Source: Lanius collurio
Taxonomy: Eukaryota > Chordata > Aves > Passeriformes > Laniidae
Direction: 5' to 3'
DNA: 64,000 nt
Assembly (NCBI GenBank): GCA_020086605.1
Contig: JACBWW010000049.1
Span: forward strand, 5,310,316-5,374,315
Shown here: positions 62,401-64,000 of the stretch, piece after piece
Layout of the letters: each line of letters begins with the position of its first letter
How positions within the stretch are numbered: position 1 is the first letter of the stretch
Program-made: the position numbers and the translations under genes
The notes under the pieces: model-generated
Told to the model about the DNA's origin: nothing
The model's input: only the letters and a program-made list of their open reading frames with translations
Databases searched by the model: none

Positions 62401-64000
62401 CACTGCTGTGAACTCACTATGGACAAAGTCAGAGTGCTGGTATGGTGTTGGTAGGTAAAGTGATATCACCTTGAATTCAGCCACCACTGGAGAAATCATC
62501 TCACTTTCCGATTAAGGATGTAGCAAAACACACAAATGTTGTTGTTGTTACAGAATAACGCATAATATCAAACACAAAAGAAGGTTGTTCCCGGGTGCTG
62601 GAGAATCATTTGTGTTAATTACTGTCTTTGACTGAAGCCCCTTAAAAACTGATTGCTTTAATTGAAATTTGTGGAAATAACATACATTAGGCAGGGAAAA
62701 AAGATTTTTTTTTATTTTGTTTTACACCTCTATTGTGTCTAAAATAACCCCATTTAAACTATCTATTGGTAAATTAATGCTTTTCATTGGTAAATGTGAG
62801 TACAAGAGAACAGAGGATATGCAGTTAAAACAAAACCAAATGTAAAAGTACTCTTTATTATGCAAAAAGGTTTTTAAAAACTAAAACATATTTCCCCTAT
62901 CCTCTCCCAAAAGCACTGCTAGCAATTTCACTTCATAGCAAAGTACATCAGAGATAAGTTATTACATAAAGAAGCAAATCTCCAACTATAAAGACTTTAA
63001 ATGATAGTGGTATCAAGACTAAACTATTTGCCTAAGCTTGAATCTTGGCCAGCAGATGAAAAATCTAACTCCAAGGTCACAAACCTTTCCAATGCTTTCA
63101 AGGGGAAAGAAGTAGCTTCAAGTCTTTCATAAATGAAATAGTAAATCTCTTTAGAGCAGCAATTCTGAGGAGGATTTGCATTCTTCTGGATTTTTATACT
63201 TAGAAAGTTCACCCTTTGATTTTCTGTTTTCCCTATTTAGCAAAACATTCCTTTATTCACTGTACTGGGAAACTGTCCAAATAAGGCTAAATAAATGATG
63301 CACCTTTTATTTTATCCCTGTAGCAAACTGGACTTTATCCTGCATGTTCCAAATTTCTGTTTAAATATTTTAAAATACCCAAGTTGGAATAATTTTATCA
63401 AGATATAAATTTTAAGACAGGATATGAGAGAATGGAACCCTTAGTACCATAAATGACTGCACAAAACCATAGGTATGGGAAGCCTATTGAATTAAACAAT
63501 GTGAGGTGGTAAACTCCACATGACAAAATTTCTCATTTATGTCTGTCATTGCTCTACATGACCTTCGTGCTATTGAAGGCTCCTAGGCTTTACTGCAATT
63601 ACCATATTTATATCATGTTCTTTGGAAAATATTGAGAAAATATACTTTTTTATTTCAAAAATCCTATTTTGTGCATTGGCATATTGTCTCACTTTCAGCT
63701 TCTGAAAATCCTAGCTTCTAACTGAATATTTGCATAACAATTTGGGAGTCCAGAAAAAGATTAGGAGCATAGATATTAATTGTATCTGATCTTTTATGCT
63801 GTTAATATGCCATCTCAAATGGCAAACATGGAAATTTTTGACATTTGATATGTCCTAGGATATTCCCTACAGCTGCTGCTCTGAAAGGCGTGGTCCTCCA
63901 CAGATCCCTATAACATTTTCAAAGACTGTGGAAATATTTCAGATACCATGATACTGTAGGGGGTTTTTGCAGAAGATACCTTAGGTGGATGGCTGATTTT
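59413..64000. other. AT-rich non-coding stretch, no gene seen
   Basis: No coding exon, RNA gene or young repeat is recognisable up to the window end. The stretch at about 60500-61640 has the T- and C-rich texture of a further decayed minus-strand LINE but no block that I can assign. The sequence at 61900-62260 is somewhat GC-richer and unassigned. Confidence 0.5.

Noticed and set aside
1..64000. Bacterial or phage features (operons, CRISPR arrays, ribosome binding sites)
   Set aside because: CR1 elements, LTRs, AT-rich deserts and the lack of long open frames indicate vertebrate nuclear DNA, so such features are not expected and none were seen.

Overview
The window looks like vertebrate nuclear DNA, most likely from a bird. 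It is AT-rich and almost free of coding signal. It holds several CR1 LINE fragments whose 3' ends finish in the short direct repeats (ATTCTRTGA-like) typical of bird and reptile CR1, older CR1/L3-type relics, and two copies of an LTR-like element of about 950 bp. I found no intact protein-coding gene, rRNA, tRNA, CRISPR array or operon structure. The open frames present are short (longest about 154 codons) and either lie inside repeats or match nothing I recognise. The stretch is best read as a gene desert or the inside of a very large intron; the sequence alone does not decide between these.

Layout. 1-25 kb: unique-looking AT-rich DNA with homopolymer tracts, a hairpin with an A-rich loop (7.2 kb), one small exon-like block (7.1 kb) and a possible MIR-like scrap (10.4 kb). 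25-31 kb: two truncated CR1 3' ends (25.0 and 27.8 kb) and a recent duplication of about 280 bp (28.5 and 30.3 kb). 31.6-33.7 kb: an old CR1/L3-type relic on the minus strand, split by about 1 kb of unrelated DNA. 34.4 kb: a purine-only tract with a canonical G-quadruplex motif. 37.7-38.3 kb: a broken minus-strand relic of a hAT-type transposase-like gene, the only protein-derived sequence outside the LINEs that I can support. 40.7-41.6 kb and 50.6-51.5 kb: two same-orientation solo LTR-like elements. 43.1-44.9 kb: a more GC-rich, CpG-containing patch. 47.0-47.7 kb and 53.3-53.8 kb: the two best-preserved CR1 copies, in opposite orientations. 56.3-59.4 kb: further old CR1/L3 relics. The rest, to 64 kb, is unclassified AT-rich DNA.

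The points most worth a second look are the decayed hAT-like gene, the near-identical 284/292 bp duplication, and the very uneven divergence of the two LTR copies: one 125 bp block just upstream of the TATA box differs at a single base, while neighbouring stretches differ heavily. No pathway or operon-like cooperation can be inferred. All family assignments come from recalled consensus patterns, not from a database search.
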